Shown here: piece after piece, positions 1-8,739 of the stretch
How the letters are laid out: every line of letters starts with the position of its first letter
Position numbering within the stretch: position 1 is the first letter of the stretch
Assembly (NCBI GenBank): GCA_017444485.1
Contig: JAFSWM010000084.1
Coordinates: 1 to 64,000 of the forward strand
From: Bacteroidaceae bacterium
GTDB lineage: Bacteria > Bacteroidota > Bacteroidia > Bacteroidales > Bacteroidaceae
DNA: 64,000 nucleotides
Direction of reading: 5' to 3'
Notes under the pieces: generated by a model
Told to the model about the DNA's origin: nothing
Seen by the model: the letters and a program-made list of their open reading frames with translations, nothing else
The model's database searches: none
Position numbers and translations under genes: made by a program

Positions 1-126
1 AACTAAAAACCTAACCTTAAGGTTATGAGGTTTTGAGGTTATGAGGTTATAAGGGGCTGCGCGACGACCTAAAAACCTAACCTTAAGGTTATGAGGTTGT
101 GAGATTATGAGGTTGTAAGGGGCAGT
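1..126. repeat. Two tandem copies of family A octamer repeat element
   Basis: Two copies of a roughly 65-bp unit (about 4-66 and 70-126). Each has a CCTTAAGG palindrome, runs of 8-bp units of the type GAGGTTAT, and a core AAGGGGCWGYGCG. The same arms and core recur at 2871-2949 and 3377-3463. No gene is visible here; the gene to the left lies outside the window. Confidence 0.8.
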
Positions 127-137
127 GCGCCAACGCC

Positions 138-270
138 ATAACTCCCAAATATTAACTCCCCCACTTAACTCCCAAGTATTAACTCCCCTTCATAACTCCC
201 AAGTATTAACTCCCCTTCATAACTCCCAAGTATTAACTCCCCTTCATAACTCCCAAGTATTAACTCCTTT
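138..270. repeat. 27-bp minisatellite upstream of radA
   Basis: Four to five near-perfect tandem units of 27 bp (ATAACTCCCAAGTATTAACT plus CCCCTTC). Because 27 is a multiple of three and the unit has no stop, an open frame runs through it into radA and would add a nine-residue repeat (HNSQVLTPL) to the protein. The canonical RadA start lies just after the repeat, so translation of the repeat is not expected. Confidence 0.9.
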
Positions 271-277
271 CACAAAA

Positions 278-1660
278 ATGGCAAAGAAGACAAAGACTGT
301 GTACGTCTGTTCGAACTGCGGACACGATGAACCGAAATGGCAGGGCCGCTGTCCGCAGTGTGGGGAGTGGAACACGATGAAGGAGATGACCTTAACTCCC
401 GAACCCCGCCACCCGCTGCTGTCGGTACAAGGGGGAACGGACGGCGCAGCCTCGGTGAAAGCCCCTGTGCGGCTGGCCGACATATCTGCCGAAGATGAGC
501 CGCGTGTGATGCTCGGCGATGCTGAACTGGCACGCGTGCTAGGGGGTGGCATCGTGCCGGGCTCGCTCACGCTGCTGGGCGGTGAGCCAGGGATTGGCAA
601 GAGCACGCTCCTGCTACAGGCCATACTGGGCATCACCGACCGCACCGTGCTCTACGTCAGTGGCGAAGAGAGCGAGCGGCAGATCAAACTGCGTGCCGAC
701 CGCCTCGGCACGCCGCCAGAAGCCTGCTACCTGGTGTGCGAAACGGAGATGGAACGGGTGTTTGCTCACATCCGCTCCCTACGCCCAGCCCTGCTCGTGG
801 TGGACTCCGTGCAGACGGTTTATTCCTCTGCCCTCGATGCCGCACCAGGCACCGTGTCGCAGATACGCGAGTGTGCCGCCATGCTGCTGCGCTATGCCAA
901 GGAGAGCGGCACGCCTGTGGTGCTCGTGGGGCACATCACCAAGGACGGCACCATTGCGGGCCCCAAAGTGTTGGAACATATCGTGGATACGGTGTTGCAG
1001 TTCGAGGGCGACCGCCACTACTTCTACCGCATACTGCGTGCCCACAAAAATCGCTTTGGCAGCACCCACGAGATAGGTATCTATGAGATGCGCAGCGACG
1101 GGCTGCACCCCGTGGACAACCCCTCGGGGCTGCTGCGCAGCCCCGAACAGGAAGGGCTCAGCGGCATCGCCGTAGCCGCGGCAGTGGAGGGCGTGAGGCC
1201 GTTTCTCATCGAGACTCAAGCCCTGGTATCTACCGCCGCTTACGGCACGGCACAGCGTTCGTGCACCGGATTCGACGGACGCCGACTCAACATGCTGCTG
1301 GCGGTATTGGAAAAGAGGGTGGGCTTCAAACTGGCGCAGAAGGATGTATTCCTCAATATCGCTGGCGGTCTGCGCGTGAGCGACCCTGCCATTGACCTCA
1401 GCGTGATCAGCGCCGTGCTGAGTAGCAATGTGGACACCCCCGTAGAAAGCGGCACATGTCTCTCAGGGGAAGTAGGGCTGAGCGGCGAACTGCGCCCCGT
1501 CACACGCATCACGCAGCGGGTGGCCGAAGCCGCAAAGATGGGGTTCAGACGCATGGTTATCCCTCGTGCCAACCTGAGCGGCGTGGAGCGCAAGCCTAAG
1601 GGCCTCGAACTCATACCCGCTGCCCGTGTGGAGGAAGCCCTGCGTGCACTATTTGGATAA
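278..1660 (+). CDS. radA: DNA repair protein RadA
   Basis: 460 aa RecA-like branch-migration helicase used in recombinational repair. It carries the N-terminal zinc finger (CSNCG at residues 11-15 and CPQCG at 25-29), a Walker A motif GGEPGIGKST at about 101-110, the RadA-specific KNRFG motif near residue 257, and a C-terminal Lon-like domain. Length is typical of the family. The start was set at MAKKTKTVYV because that is the conserved RadA beginning; an upstream in-frame ATG at 125 would only add translated minisatellite. The gene is convergent with dprA, another recombination gene, and the two are separated by a family B hairpin. Confidence 0.96.
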   Translation: MAKKTKTVYVCSNCGHDEPKWQGRCPQCGEWNTMKEMTLTPEPRHPLLSVQGGTDGAASVKAPVRLADISAEDEPRVMLGDAELARVLGGGIVPGSLTLLGGEPGIGKSTLLLQAILGITDRTVLYVSGEESERQIKLRADRLGTPPEACYLVCETEMERVFAHIRSLRPALLVVDSVQTVYSSALDAAPGTVSQIRECAAMLLRYAKESGTPVVLVGHITKDGTIAGPKVLEHIVDTVLQFEGDRHYFYRILRAHKNRFGSTHEIGIYEMRSDGLHPVDNPSGLLRSPEQEGLSGIAVAAAVEGVRPFLIETQALVSTAAYGTAQRSCTGFDGRRLNMLLAVLEKRVGFKLAQKDVFLNIAGGLRVSDPAIDLSVISAVLSSNVDTPVESGTCLSGEVGLSGELRPVTRITQRVAEAAKMGFRRMVIPRANLSGVERKPKGLELIPAARVEEALRALFG

Positions 1661-1670
1661 TCTTTTTTTT

Positions 1671-1767
1671 ATTGAACATTGATGATTGAACATTGATCAT
1701 TAGCAAAACCCTTTGCTACCGGTATTGGTAATGTTCAATGGTCAATGTTCAATCATCAATGTTCAAT
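1671..1767. repeat. Family B heptamer hairpin element (copy 1)
   Basis: A perfect 26-bp inverted repeat (1671-1696 with 1742-1767) made of ATTGAAC/ATTGATG heptamers encloses a core with AGCAAAACC and CTACCGGTATTGGTAATG. It lies between the convergent radA and dprA genes and supplies the last codons and TGA of dprA. It is likely to work as a two-way terminator. Confidence 0.85.
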
Positions 1768-2858
1768 AAATAGCGGCCACCTGGGAGGGGGCGCACCAAA
1801 CCTTTGAGTTCGAGGTCGAAGAGCAGGGAGGTGACTGTGGCAACGGGGAGTTCGCTCTCTACAGCTATCTGATTGAGTTGCTTACGCTCGTCCTGGGCTA
1901 TCAAGCGGCAGATGAGGCTCTCCTGTTCGCTGAGTTCGGGAAAAAGTTCGCGCTGCACAGGCTTTTGTTGCTTTTCTTGCCAACCCATCATACTTAGAAA
2001 ATCTTCTGCCGAAGCGATGAGTCCCGCCGTATTGTCGCGAATGAGGGCGTTACATCCCTGACTGTATTGGTCGGCAGCGCGTCCGGGAAAGGCGAACACG
2101 CTGCGGTTGTAGTCTTGCGCCAAGCGTGCAGTGATGAGGGCGCCTCCCTTTGCAGCACTTTCTACCACCACGGTGGCCGCCGCTATGCCCGCCACTATGC
2201 GGTTGCGGCGCACGAAATTCTCGGGCTTAGGCTGTGTCTGCGTGAGATATTCGGTGAGCAACCCTCCCTGGTGTACCATCTGTTTCGCCGTGGTTCGGTG
2301 CAGGGCGGGATAGATTCGGTCCAATCCATGAGCCAACACTCCCACTGTCTGCAAACCATGCTCCAAGCAAGCGCGGTGCACATGCACATCAACGCCATAA
2401 GCCAACCCGCTTACCACCAGCGCGTCTGGCAATAGGCGAGCCAGGTCGCGGCAGAAGGTGCGGCAAAGGTCCTTTCCATACTCAGTGATGCGTCGTGTAC
2501 CTACCACACTGACGATGTGCTGCTGGTTGAGGTCGGCAGTACCTAAGTAGAAGAGCACCAGCGGTGCATCGTCGCAGGCTCGAAGCAGCGCCGGATAGTC
2601 CGGGTCGTTGAAGGCAATGGCTCGTATGCCTTTCCTTTCGCAAAATTCTAATTCCGCATCTGCCCGTGCCAGGGCCTCATGCGACGAGGCGAGGGCAGCC
2701 ATCAGGTTTCGCCCTGCACGCTCTGTCATATCCGGTAGCGGCGCCTTCAGTGCGAACACTGCCTGTGCCGAACCGCAGCGCCGATACAACTGCAAGGCGG
2801 TGGCCAGGCTTACTCCCTCCAGTCGGCTCAAGGCTATGGCGTATGCTGTTTCTGACAT
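1749..2858 (-). CDS. dprA: DNA-processing protein DprA
   Basis: 369 aa, Rossmann-fold DprA/Smf family. DprA loads RecA on incoming single-stranded DNA during natural transformation. Visible features are an N-terminal helix-hairpin-helix-like region, the central DprA domain with VVGTRRITEYG, VVSGLAYGVD and FPGRAADQYSQGCNALI, and a C-terminal winged-helix (DprA_WH-like) tail. The final residues LLNIDD and the stop codon are read from the family B repeat, so the original C-terminus was probably slightly different. A family A element lies just upstream. Confidence 0.95.
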   Translation of the reverse strand: MSETAYAIALSRLEGVSLATALQLYRRCGSAQAVFALKAPLPDMTERAGRNLMAALASSHEALARADAELEFCERKGIRAIAFNDPDYPALLRACDDAPLVLFYLGTADLNQQHIVSVVGTRRITEYGKDLCRTFCRDLARLLPDALVVSGLAYGVDVHVHRACLEHGLQTVGVLAHGLDRIYPALHRTTAKQMVHQGGLLTEYLTQTQPKPENFVRRNRIVAGIAAATVVVESAAKGGALITARLAQDYNRSVFAFPGRAADQYSQGCNALIRDNTAGLIASAEDFLSMMGWQEKQQKPVQRELFPELSEQESLICRLIAQDERKQLNQIAVESELPVATVTSLLFDLELKGLVRPLPGGRYLLNIDD

Positions 2859-2870
2859 AAAAAAGTGTAT

Positions 2871-2949
2871 TAGGTTTTGAGGTTGTAAGGTTATTAGGTT
2901 TTAAGGTTGTCGCGCTGCCCCTTATAACCTCACAACCTTATAACCTAAA
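2871..2949. repeat. Family A octamer hairpin element
   Basis: Arms of TTAAGGTT/AACCTTAT-type octamers flank the core GTCGCGCTGCCCCTT. It lies between dprA and the thioesterase gene, and its AGGTTATAA supplies the final RL and stop of the thioesterase. Confidence 0.8.
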
Positions 2950-3360
2950 AAAGTATTTAGCAAACACGCTGTTGATGAGTTCACAGTCGCGCGGTCTGCC
3001 AGCGATGAGGCAAACGATAGTCACGTCGGCATGAAGCGCATGGCGATGGTCGGGCAAGCGATAAAGGTCTTGATGGAAAACGTAGCGTATGCCCTGTTTC
3101 TCCACACTCAGGCAGGAGAGGAACGTGTCGTCGGGGCGCAAGGGTGACTTAAACTCCATGGCGAGGCGTGCCACGACGGTGTCGATACCCTGCTCGTGAA
3201 GCCGCGAAAAACTCACACCCTCGCTCTTCATAAACTCGCTGCGGGTGTGCTCAATGTAGTGCTGATAGACGGCGTTATTGACAATGCCCTGCAAGTCGCA
3301 CTCATAGTCGCGCACCTGCATGGTCAGTTCGAAGGCGGGTTTTGTTCTTTTTTGATTCAT
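2938..3360 (-). CDS. Acyl-CoA thioesterase, 4HBT hotdog family (YbgC/FadM-like)
   Basis: 140 aa single hotdog domain. The N-terminal segment with VRDYECDLQGIVNNAVYQHY matches the 4HBT active-site region, in which an Asp/Glu near the end of strand 1 activates water to hydrolyse acyl-CoA thioesters. Substrate chain length cannot be told from sequence. The last two residues (RL) and the stop lie inside a family A repeat. It sits in a minus-strand run with DUF2851 and dprA, but repeat elements separate each gene, so co-transcription is uncertain. Confidence 0.88.
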   Translation of the reverse strand: MNQKRTKPAFELTMQVRDYECDLQGIVNNAVYQHYIEHTRSEFMKSEGVSFSRLHEQGIDTVVARLAMEFKSPLRPDDTFLSCLSVEKQGIRYVFHQDLYRLPDHRHALHADVTIVCLIAGRPRDCELINSVFAKYFFRL

Positions 3361-3376
3361 TGTGGTATGCTTGTGT

Positions 3377-3463
3377 TTAGGTTATAAGGTTTTAAGGTTA
3401 TAAGGTTATGAAGTCGTCGCGCAGCCCCTTAAAACCTTATAACCTCAAAACCTTATAACCTCA
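3377..3463. repeat. Family A octamer hairpin element
   Basis: AGGTTATAAGG-type octamer arms surround the core GTCGTCGCGCAGCCCCTT. The element sits between the thioesterase and DUF2851 genes and provides the terminal RL codons and the stop of DUF2851. Confidence 0.8.
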
Positions 3464-4799
3464 AATATTCTCGCCCTATGGCACATCGCAGACAATCCTT
3501 GCGTTGACAATATGCGCTGTACAACTGGTTGAGGGCTTGCGAGTCGGCAGCATGCTGTGCCTCCACACCCGCCACAGCCCAGCGACGCACTATATGGTCG
3601 TCCTCGGGCGGCAACTGTTCAAGGAAGGCAAAGGCACGTTCACAGTATTCTTCTTTCCCTACGTACCGCCCGTAAGCAAACAGCACAGGACAAACAGCGT
3701 TGAGTATGAGGCGGTATACAGTAGCCTTACGAAGGCGTTTGTCGCTCGGCGTGCTCTCACGACCAAAGGTATAGTGAGTGTGCCAATAGTCTGACACCTC
3801 GGCAGCAAAAAGTGCGGTAAGCGATTTGATGTCCGCTGCCGCTATCACAGCGCTGAGATTCAGCCCGCCCTCCACATAGAGCGCTGCCAACTGCGCCATG
3901 CGGATAGTGGGAAAGTTTTGAGGCCGCATGCGTAGGAACTTCCACACTGTGCCATCCATTGGTGTTAGGCCAAACTTGTTGCGCAGAAAAGCGTATTCCG
4001 CTCGCAAACGCTCCCAGTATGCGTCCTTTTGCTTTGGAAATGCATCAGATAGCATCCCCGCTTGGCCATAAAACAATGCCTCTACCTGAAACAGGTCGTC
4101 ACGGTGGTGGGCCGCTGCGCTTAATGGCACATTGCTGGACCAATGCTCAAAAGCCTCTGCATTCACGCCGAAACCGAAGGCACGAGACAGAGCAATGAAA
4201 AACACACGCTCCCAGTCGCCGCCAGTGGTTTCGAGATATTTTTCTATACGTAGCGTCTTCTGCTCCAAGCGTTCCACCCCCATTTTGTCCAACCACGCAT
4301 GGAGTTTCAGCCGAGAAAGGTTGGAAACAACACGAAAACATGGCGGGTACTCCATCTCTGCAAGCAGCCTTTCGTAGTTGGCTTGCACATAGTCTGGCAC
4401 ACGTATCTCCACCTGCGGCACCCTGATTCCCGTTGAAGTCACCACGTCGCGGTTGACATGGCAGCAAACGTGCAGCACCACATTGTCGTAGGCCGGATCT
4501 TTATCATGGTCGTGCGTGTACCAGTCGGTGGAGGAGAAATGTATCTCTATGTTGCCTGCCCACAGCATACCGCCGTGGCGCACCGTGGCATTGGAAAAGT
4601 CGGGGCCGGCATGAATATTCGGTCTGCCGGTATGTATAACCTCCACTTCCTTTCCATCAGTGGTAAATAGCCTGGCAGGCTGCCACAATCGGTGTTGCCA
4701 CACGTAATGGAGCAGACGCTCCCCACCAGGCGGCAGGGGTTCAGAAGCCGAGTAAAGGGGCGACATCACATCGCCATATACGTTTTTTTCCGCATCCAT
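3453..4799 (-). CDS. DUF2851 family protein
   Basis: 448 aa protein of the DUF2851 family, common in Bacteroidota and without an assigned reaction. The N-terminal half has the conserved stretch HTGRPNIHAGPDFSNA and GNIEIHFSSTDWYTHDHDKD, rich in His and Asp and suggestive of a metal-binding or nuclease-like site; that reading is an inference. No signal peptide or membrane segment is visible. The start codon is 1 bp from the stop of the upstream trmH-like gene, so the two are probably co-translated. Its last codons are read from a family A repeat. Confidence 0.88.
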   Translation of the reverse strand: MDAEKNVYGDVMSPLYSASEPLPPGGERLLHYVWQHRLWQPARLFTTDGKEVEVIHTGRPNIHAGPDFSNATVRHGGMLWAGNIEIHFSSTDWYTHDHDKDPAYDNVVLHVCCHVNRDVVTSTGIRVPQVEIRVPDYVQANYERLLAEMEYPPCFRVVSNLSRLKLHAWLDKMGVERLEQKTLRIEKYLETTGGDWERVFFIALSRAFGFGVNAEAFEHWSSNVPLSAAAHHRDDLFQVEALFYGQAGMLSDAFPKQKDAYWERLRAEYAFLRNKFGLTPMDGTVWKFLRMRPQNFPTIRMAQLAALYVEGGLNLSAVIAAADIKSLTALFAAEVSDYWHTHYTFGRESTPSDKRLRKATVYRLILNAVCPVLFAYGRYVGKEEYCERAFAFLEQLPPEDDHIVRRWAVAGVEAQHAADSQALNQLYSAYCQRKDCLRCAIGREYLRL

Positions 4800-4800
4800 A

Positions 4801-5331
4801 TCAGCAAAGCATCATCTTTTTGGCTATTTCCCACATCACAATGCCTGCACTCACCGACACGTTGAGCGAATGTTTGGTACCAAACTGCGGTATTTCCAAA
4901 GCGCCGCAGCAAGCATCTACCACCTCCTGTGCCACACCATACACCTCATGTCCCAGCACCACTGCCACCTTGCCACCCGTGTAATTAAATTTTTGCAGGG
5001 GCGTGCTACCTTCCACCTGTTCGGCGGCCCACACTGCGTACCCCTCTGCATTCAAGCGTTGTACGGCAGCGAGCGTGTCGGCTTCGTATTCCCAACCTAC
5101 GCACATTTCCGCTCCGAGGGCAGTCTTATGAATTTCTGCCGAGGGCGGGCAGGCCGTAATGCCGCACAGTATCAAGCGCTCCACAAGTAGCGCATCGGCG
5201 GTGCGGAACACGCTACCCACATTATGCAGACTGCGTACATTGTCGAGCACCACCGTCAGCGGCAATTTCTCTGCGGCGGCATACGCAGCGGGTGACTTGC
5301 GGTTCAATTCCTCTATAAGCAGTTTGCGCAT
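4801..5331 (-). CDS. TrmH/SpoU-family RNA 2'-O-methyltransferase
   Basis: 176 aa SPOUT-fold methyltransferase. The three SpoU motifs are present: motif 1 with VRSLHNVGSVFRTADA, motif 2 with VVLGHEVYGV and motif 3 with HSLNVSVSAGI, which together bind S-adenosylmethionine in the trefoil knot. The start MRKLLIEELNRK (5331) is preferred over an ATG 66 bp upstream because the upstream part has no family similarity and would run into the DnaA-box-rich region. The exact rRNA or tRNA target is not predictable. Confidence 0.88.
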   Translation of the reverse strand: MRKLLIEELNRKSPAAYAAAEKLPLTVVLDNVRSLHNVGSVFRTADALLVERLILCGITACPPSAEIHKTALGAEMCVGWEYEADTLAAVQRLNAEGYAVWAAEQVEGSTPLQKFNYTGGKVAVVLGHEVYGVAQEVVDACCGALEIPQFGTKHSLNVSVSAGIVMWEIAKKMMLC

Positions 5332-5377
5332 GACTTCATCCGGTTGTTTGCCGCAAAGGTACAAAGAAGTGAATAAC

Positions 5378-5710
5378 TTGTGGAAAAACCCGCTCAAAAC
5401 CTATGGAAAACAAATGGGCTGCCCAACTGCTGCTGAAACAATAAGCGCCCGATACTTATCCACCCCGAAGTGAAAAAATTCTTCGTTTGCTATCCCCTTA
5501 TACACCCCTTTTCCACTACTACGCACATCACTCAAAACGCTATCCCAATACTTTCCACCGAATGTGGAAAAAGCATCATAAAAACGGCCTTACTTATTTT
5601 TATAAAAGCACTTTCAAACCATTAATAAAGGTGTAAAAAGTGTGGACAACACTAATCCTCATTGGGATAACTTATTGGCAAAAATCCAGCCCCATTTTTT
5701 TTCCACCGCC
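5378..5710. other. Candidate chromosomal replication origin (DnaA-box cluster)
   Basis: The gene-free interval 5332-5822 holds eight 9-mers close to the DnaA box TTWTNCACA on both strands: TGTGGAAAA at 5379 and 5563, TTATCCACC at 5456, TTATACACC at 5498, TTTTCCACT at 5509, CTTTCCACC at 5551, TGTGGACAA at 5641 and TTTTCCACC at 5699. An AT-rich stretch (about 5575-5640, containing TTATTTTTATAAAA) could be the unwinding element. dnaA is not in the window, and gene orientation does not flip here, so this remains a sequence-based candidate. Confidence 0.5.
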
Positions 5711-5822
5711 ACGTCCTATCCTCTTCTTGCTATTAGGTTTTAAAGTATTATTGAATGAACCTTAAAATTACTATACATACCCAAGAAAAAGAAAAATGCG
5801 GAGTAGATGTGGAAAACGCCGT

Positions 5823-7019
5823 TCAGCGTCCGCTTTTCACCTTTCTCCATACGGCAATGGCGGCGATGGTTGCCAACAATACGCTCAGTGTAAGTCCTGC
5901 CACCCCTGCACCGCTACCAGTAGCGGACGTGAAATCGGGGTTGAGCGCAGCGAAATGATGAATATAAGTTTCCCTTATTTGCCCCACAGCCACCGCTGCG
6001 ACGATAAGCCCCACGGCATATACAGCGGCTATCAGTGCGAAATAGGGAGCGCAGACGGCTAAGGATGGATACCCTATCAGTAGCAGCGTCTGTGCCTTCT
6101 CCATATTCTTCTGCAACAACAGGAAAACGCTGAGCAACATCACGAAGAAAGCCAGCACGCAGATGCACAACCCTATGCCCACCACGGCGAAACTGATGAG
6201 CCTCAGGAAGAAAGCCATACGCCCTGCGTCACCCCCCGTCCCCTCGGTGCGGTATCCATGTGCGCTGAGAAACTCCCCGATGGCGGGGTCAGCGGGGTTT
6301 TTCACATCGAGGCAGAGACGGGCTGCCTGATGGTCCTTGGGATATGCGAGGCTGTCGTTGGCATAACGCATAAAGGCCATAGGAACCAGTATGGTGTTCA
6401 GCCTGTTGGAAAAGGCCGTGACGCGTCCCTCCACCTTCATACTGCCTTTCTCGCCCGTGAGGTAGAGATTGATGGGCACCATACCTATCATGGTCTCCGA
6501 CACAGCGGGGAGTCCACGTCCGGCGGCAAAGCCGAAGTTATATAGGTTGAGGTAGTTGCGAGGTATGACGATGGGTACTTGTGTTGCACCAGGCGAATAG
6601 CCCCATTGCTTCATGCTGATGTCGATATACTCGTCGGGCAGGGCTTCGAGAAACATTTCCGTTTGGAATCCCATTCCCGTCGCTGCGCTACTCACCGAGG
6701 CTATAACGCTGAAGTCGGCGCTGACGAAGGGTGCGCAGCCATCAATAAAGGGTTGTGATGAAACCTCCTCCACCTCGGCAGGGCTGAAATGAGGCGTGCC
6801 TCGTCCGGTGAGCCCCGACAGTCCCACTTCTTTGGTCACCACGATATACTCCTCCTTCATAAAACTGTCGTTGGCGGTGAACACCGGTGCGCTGTCGGTA
6901 TAGAATTGTACGCCGAAGAGCACCACGGTGAGCCCCAGCACGTTGGCGAGGGCGAAACCCGCAAACTGCCACGGCGTGATTTGCAGGCGCACCAGTTTCA
7001 GAAGGAGTTTGTTGGGCAT
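5823..7019 (-). CDS. FtsX/MacB-like ABC transporter permease
   Basis: 398 aa. One membrane segment near residues 20-38, a large extracytoplasmic domain of about 220 residues, then three membrane segments in the last 140 residues (around AVVGIGLCICVLAFFVML, the SLAVCAPYFALIAAVYAV region and VAGLTLSVLLATIAAIAVW). This is the four-helix FtsX/MacB topology. No ATPase gene is adjacent, so its partner and substrate are unknown. The family is often encoded beside DUF4836 genes in Bacteroidales. It is not the classical divisome FtsX, which is normally found beside the DUF3098 gene. Confidence 0.75.
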   Translation of the reverse strand: MPNKLLLKLVRLQITPWQFAGFALANVLGLTVVLFGVQFYTDSAPVFTANDSFMKEEYIVVTKEVGLSGLTGRGTPHFSPAEVEEVSSQPFIDGCAPFVSADFSVIASVSSAATGMGFQTEMFLEALPDEYIDISMKQWGYSPGATQVPIVIPRNYLNLYNFGFAAGRGLPAVSETMIGMVPINLYLTGEKGSMKVEGRVTAFSNRLNTILVPMAFMRYANDSLAYPKDHQAARLCLDVKNPADPAIGEFLSAHGYRTEGTGGDAGRMAFFLRLISFAVVGIGLCICVLAFFVMLLSVFLLLQKNMEKAQTLLLIGYPSLAVCAPYFALIAAVYAVGLIVAAVAVGQIRETYIHHFAALNPDFTSATGSGAGVAGLTLSVLLATIAAIAVWRKVKSGR

Positions 7020-7037
7020 AGTAGGAGGTTATTCATT

Positions 7038-7112
7038 CACAAATCCGTGCGCAAGGATACTTGAAAACGTCTTATTGATGAAACTTTGTGTATCCTTGCG
7101 CACGGATTTGTG
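7038..7112. repeat. 23-bp perfect inverted repeat 3' of the DUF4836 gene
   Basis: CACAAATCCGTGCGCAAGGA-TAC (7038-7060) is exactly complementary to 7090-7112, with a 29-nt loop. It starts 22 nt beyond the DUF4836 stop and lies upstream of the permease gene. No T-run follows on either strand. It resembles the other long 3'-end hairpins in the window but shares no clear sequence with them. Confidence 0.85.
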
Positions 7113-7133
7113 GTAGTGATTATTGAGCAGGTT

Positions 7134-8726
7134 TTAGCCCACCAGACTGGCGATATTAGCCAGCACGCCAACGAGGGTGGCCAAGCCGTTCTTGTCCTCG
7201 TTGCGCATCTTGATACAGAGTTTGGCTTTCTGATCAGTGGTGATGTAGAGTTCAGCGTAGTTGATTTGCTCCATCACGTTCATACCAATTTTGAAGTCGT
7301 AACTGTTGTCGTCGCCGTTGTTTTTGGCAATGAGCCTGACTATTTCAATGGCATTGGTGCTGTTGAAGCGTATGTAGGCTGAGCGTCCGTGGAACGTGTC
7401 CTTGCTGATGGGGTTTTTCACCTTGTCGAAAGCGTTGCTGTTGAGCGAGAATGCGGCATACACATTGCGATTGTTGTTCACGCCGAAGTTGAACAGGATG
7501 TTTCCTGTGGGCATGGGCGCGTTTTCGTCGGCCAGTTTCATTTCCGAGATGAGATCGGGGATGGGGGCTAATTGTCCGAGCGAGAGGGAGAACTCATTGG
7601 GCGAGAATTCATTCAGCCCCGGCACATTGCCCAGCGCACTACGCAGCCCGAGGTAGGGTTGCGGGCTGCTCACTTGCAAGAACATGCGCGAATCCAGCCC
7701 ATTCAGATTGGCCTTGAGCGCATTCATAGTAAATACCACATCGCCGTTGATGGCTGCCAGATAGTCGGAGTACTGGTTAAGCCCCATTTCGCCCATACCG
7801 CTCTCTTCAAGGAATTTCACCACTTCCTTGCCGTGCAGGTTGCCAACAAAAGTGAAGAGTGCTTCCTGGTCGATGTAGTCTGCATATTCGCCTTGGATTT
7901 CGTCGTAGAACTTCTTGCTTTGTGAAAGGCGGTTGCGTCCTTCCTCACTTGCGGCGAAGGTTTCAAAGTCAAGGCTCAGTTCGCCCTTATCAGACTTGAG
8001 GTCGAAGATGTAGTCGAAGTCGCTTGCGGCATCCTTGACGTTCTGTGTGCCATTGCCCATACCAAATTGCGACATAGCGCCGGCGAACATGCTGCCACGC
8101 ACCACGAGTTGTGCCAGCCCATTGCCTTCCAGCATACGCTGGTAGCAGGCTTCGCTCTCTATGGTTTGCTCAGGCTTTATATCCTCACGAGCCAGTAGGG
8201 CGTCGATAGCACTCTGTGCACTGCCGTTCTGTATGTCTTTGATAACAAGCCAGGTGTCGTTGAACGCGGCCAGTACATCGCCATCGGCAATATAGTTCAC
8301 ATCCTTGTATTCTTTCGTCTTCTCGCCGCCAAATTCGGTGGAAAGATAGTTGAAGAAATCGTTCAGATCACTCTTCTTGAGCACGGTGGCTATGACGCCG
8401 AAATGCTCGCCTTGGCTGTCGTCGCTCTTATAGAAGAAGACGGGTTTGCGAAGGTCAAGACCGGTCAGTGCGGGGTCGGCAATGATTTTATCGGCCACCA
8501 CCTTGCCTTTGGCGGAGAGGCCGCTCGTCTTGATGGCTTTATTCAGAATGTCGGCCACTTGGGCGTTGTCTCCAAACTCGCCCTTTTCAGCAATTTGGGC
8601 CACGTCAATACGTCCCACGATGGAGGACTCCTTGGGAATAAACTTGGAGTACTCAGCCTCAGAGCCGCACGATGCCAGCACAAGGGCACACAGCATCAGG
8701 GCGCACAGCATGATTTTCTGTTTCAT
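7134..8726 (-). CDS. DUF4836 family lipoprotein
   Basis: 530 aa. The N-terminus MKQKIMLCALMLCALVLASC ends in a lipobox (LASC), so the protein is predicted to be lipidated and anchored in the envelope. The rest matches the DUF4836 family, a Bacteroidota-specific group of unknown function often present in several copies. The start at 8726 was chosen because the signal sequence begins there; the upstream open frame overlaps uvrA and lacks a signal. Only 13 bp separate it from the end of uvrA on the same strand, so it may be read through from uvrA. Confidence 0.88.
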   Translation of the reverse strand: MKQKIMLCALMLCALVLASCGSEAEYSKFIPKESSIVGRIDVAQIAEKGEFGDNAQVADILNKAIKTSGLSAKGKVVADKIIADPALTGLDLRKPVFFYKSDDSQGEHFGVIATVLKKSDLNDFFNYLSTEFGGEKTKEYKDVNYIADGDVLAAFNDTWLVIKDIQNGSAQSAIDALLAREDIKPEQTIESEACYQRMLEGNGLAQLVVRGSMFAGAMSQFGMGNGTQNVKDAASDFDYIFDLKSDKGELSLDFETFAASEEGRNRLSQSKKFYDEIQGEYADYIDQEALFTFVGNLHGKEVVKFLEESGMGEMGLNQYSDYLAAINGDVVFTMNALKANLNGLDSRMFLQVSSPQPYLGLRSALGNVPGLNEFSPNEFSLSLGQLAPIPDLISEMKLADENAPMPTGNILFNFGVNNNRNVYAAFSLNSNAFDKVKNPISKDTFHGRSAYIRFNSTNAIEIVRLIAKNNGDDNSYDFKIGMNVMEQINYAELYITTDQKAKLCIKMRNEDKNGLATLVGVLANIASLVG

Positions 8727-8739
8727 GATGTTGTAGTTT

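Noticed and set aside
125..277. N-terminal repeat extension of RadA
   Set aside because: The frame is open, but RadA starts canonically at 278 and the extension is pure minisatellite translation.
5823..7019. Divisome FtsX
   Set aside because: It has FtsX/MacB topology, but the large extracytoplasmic domain and context do not fit the cell-division FtsX, and no ftsE is adjacent.
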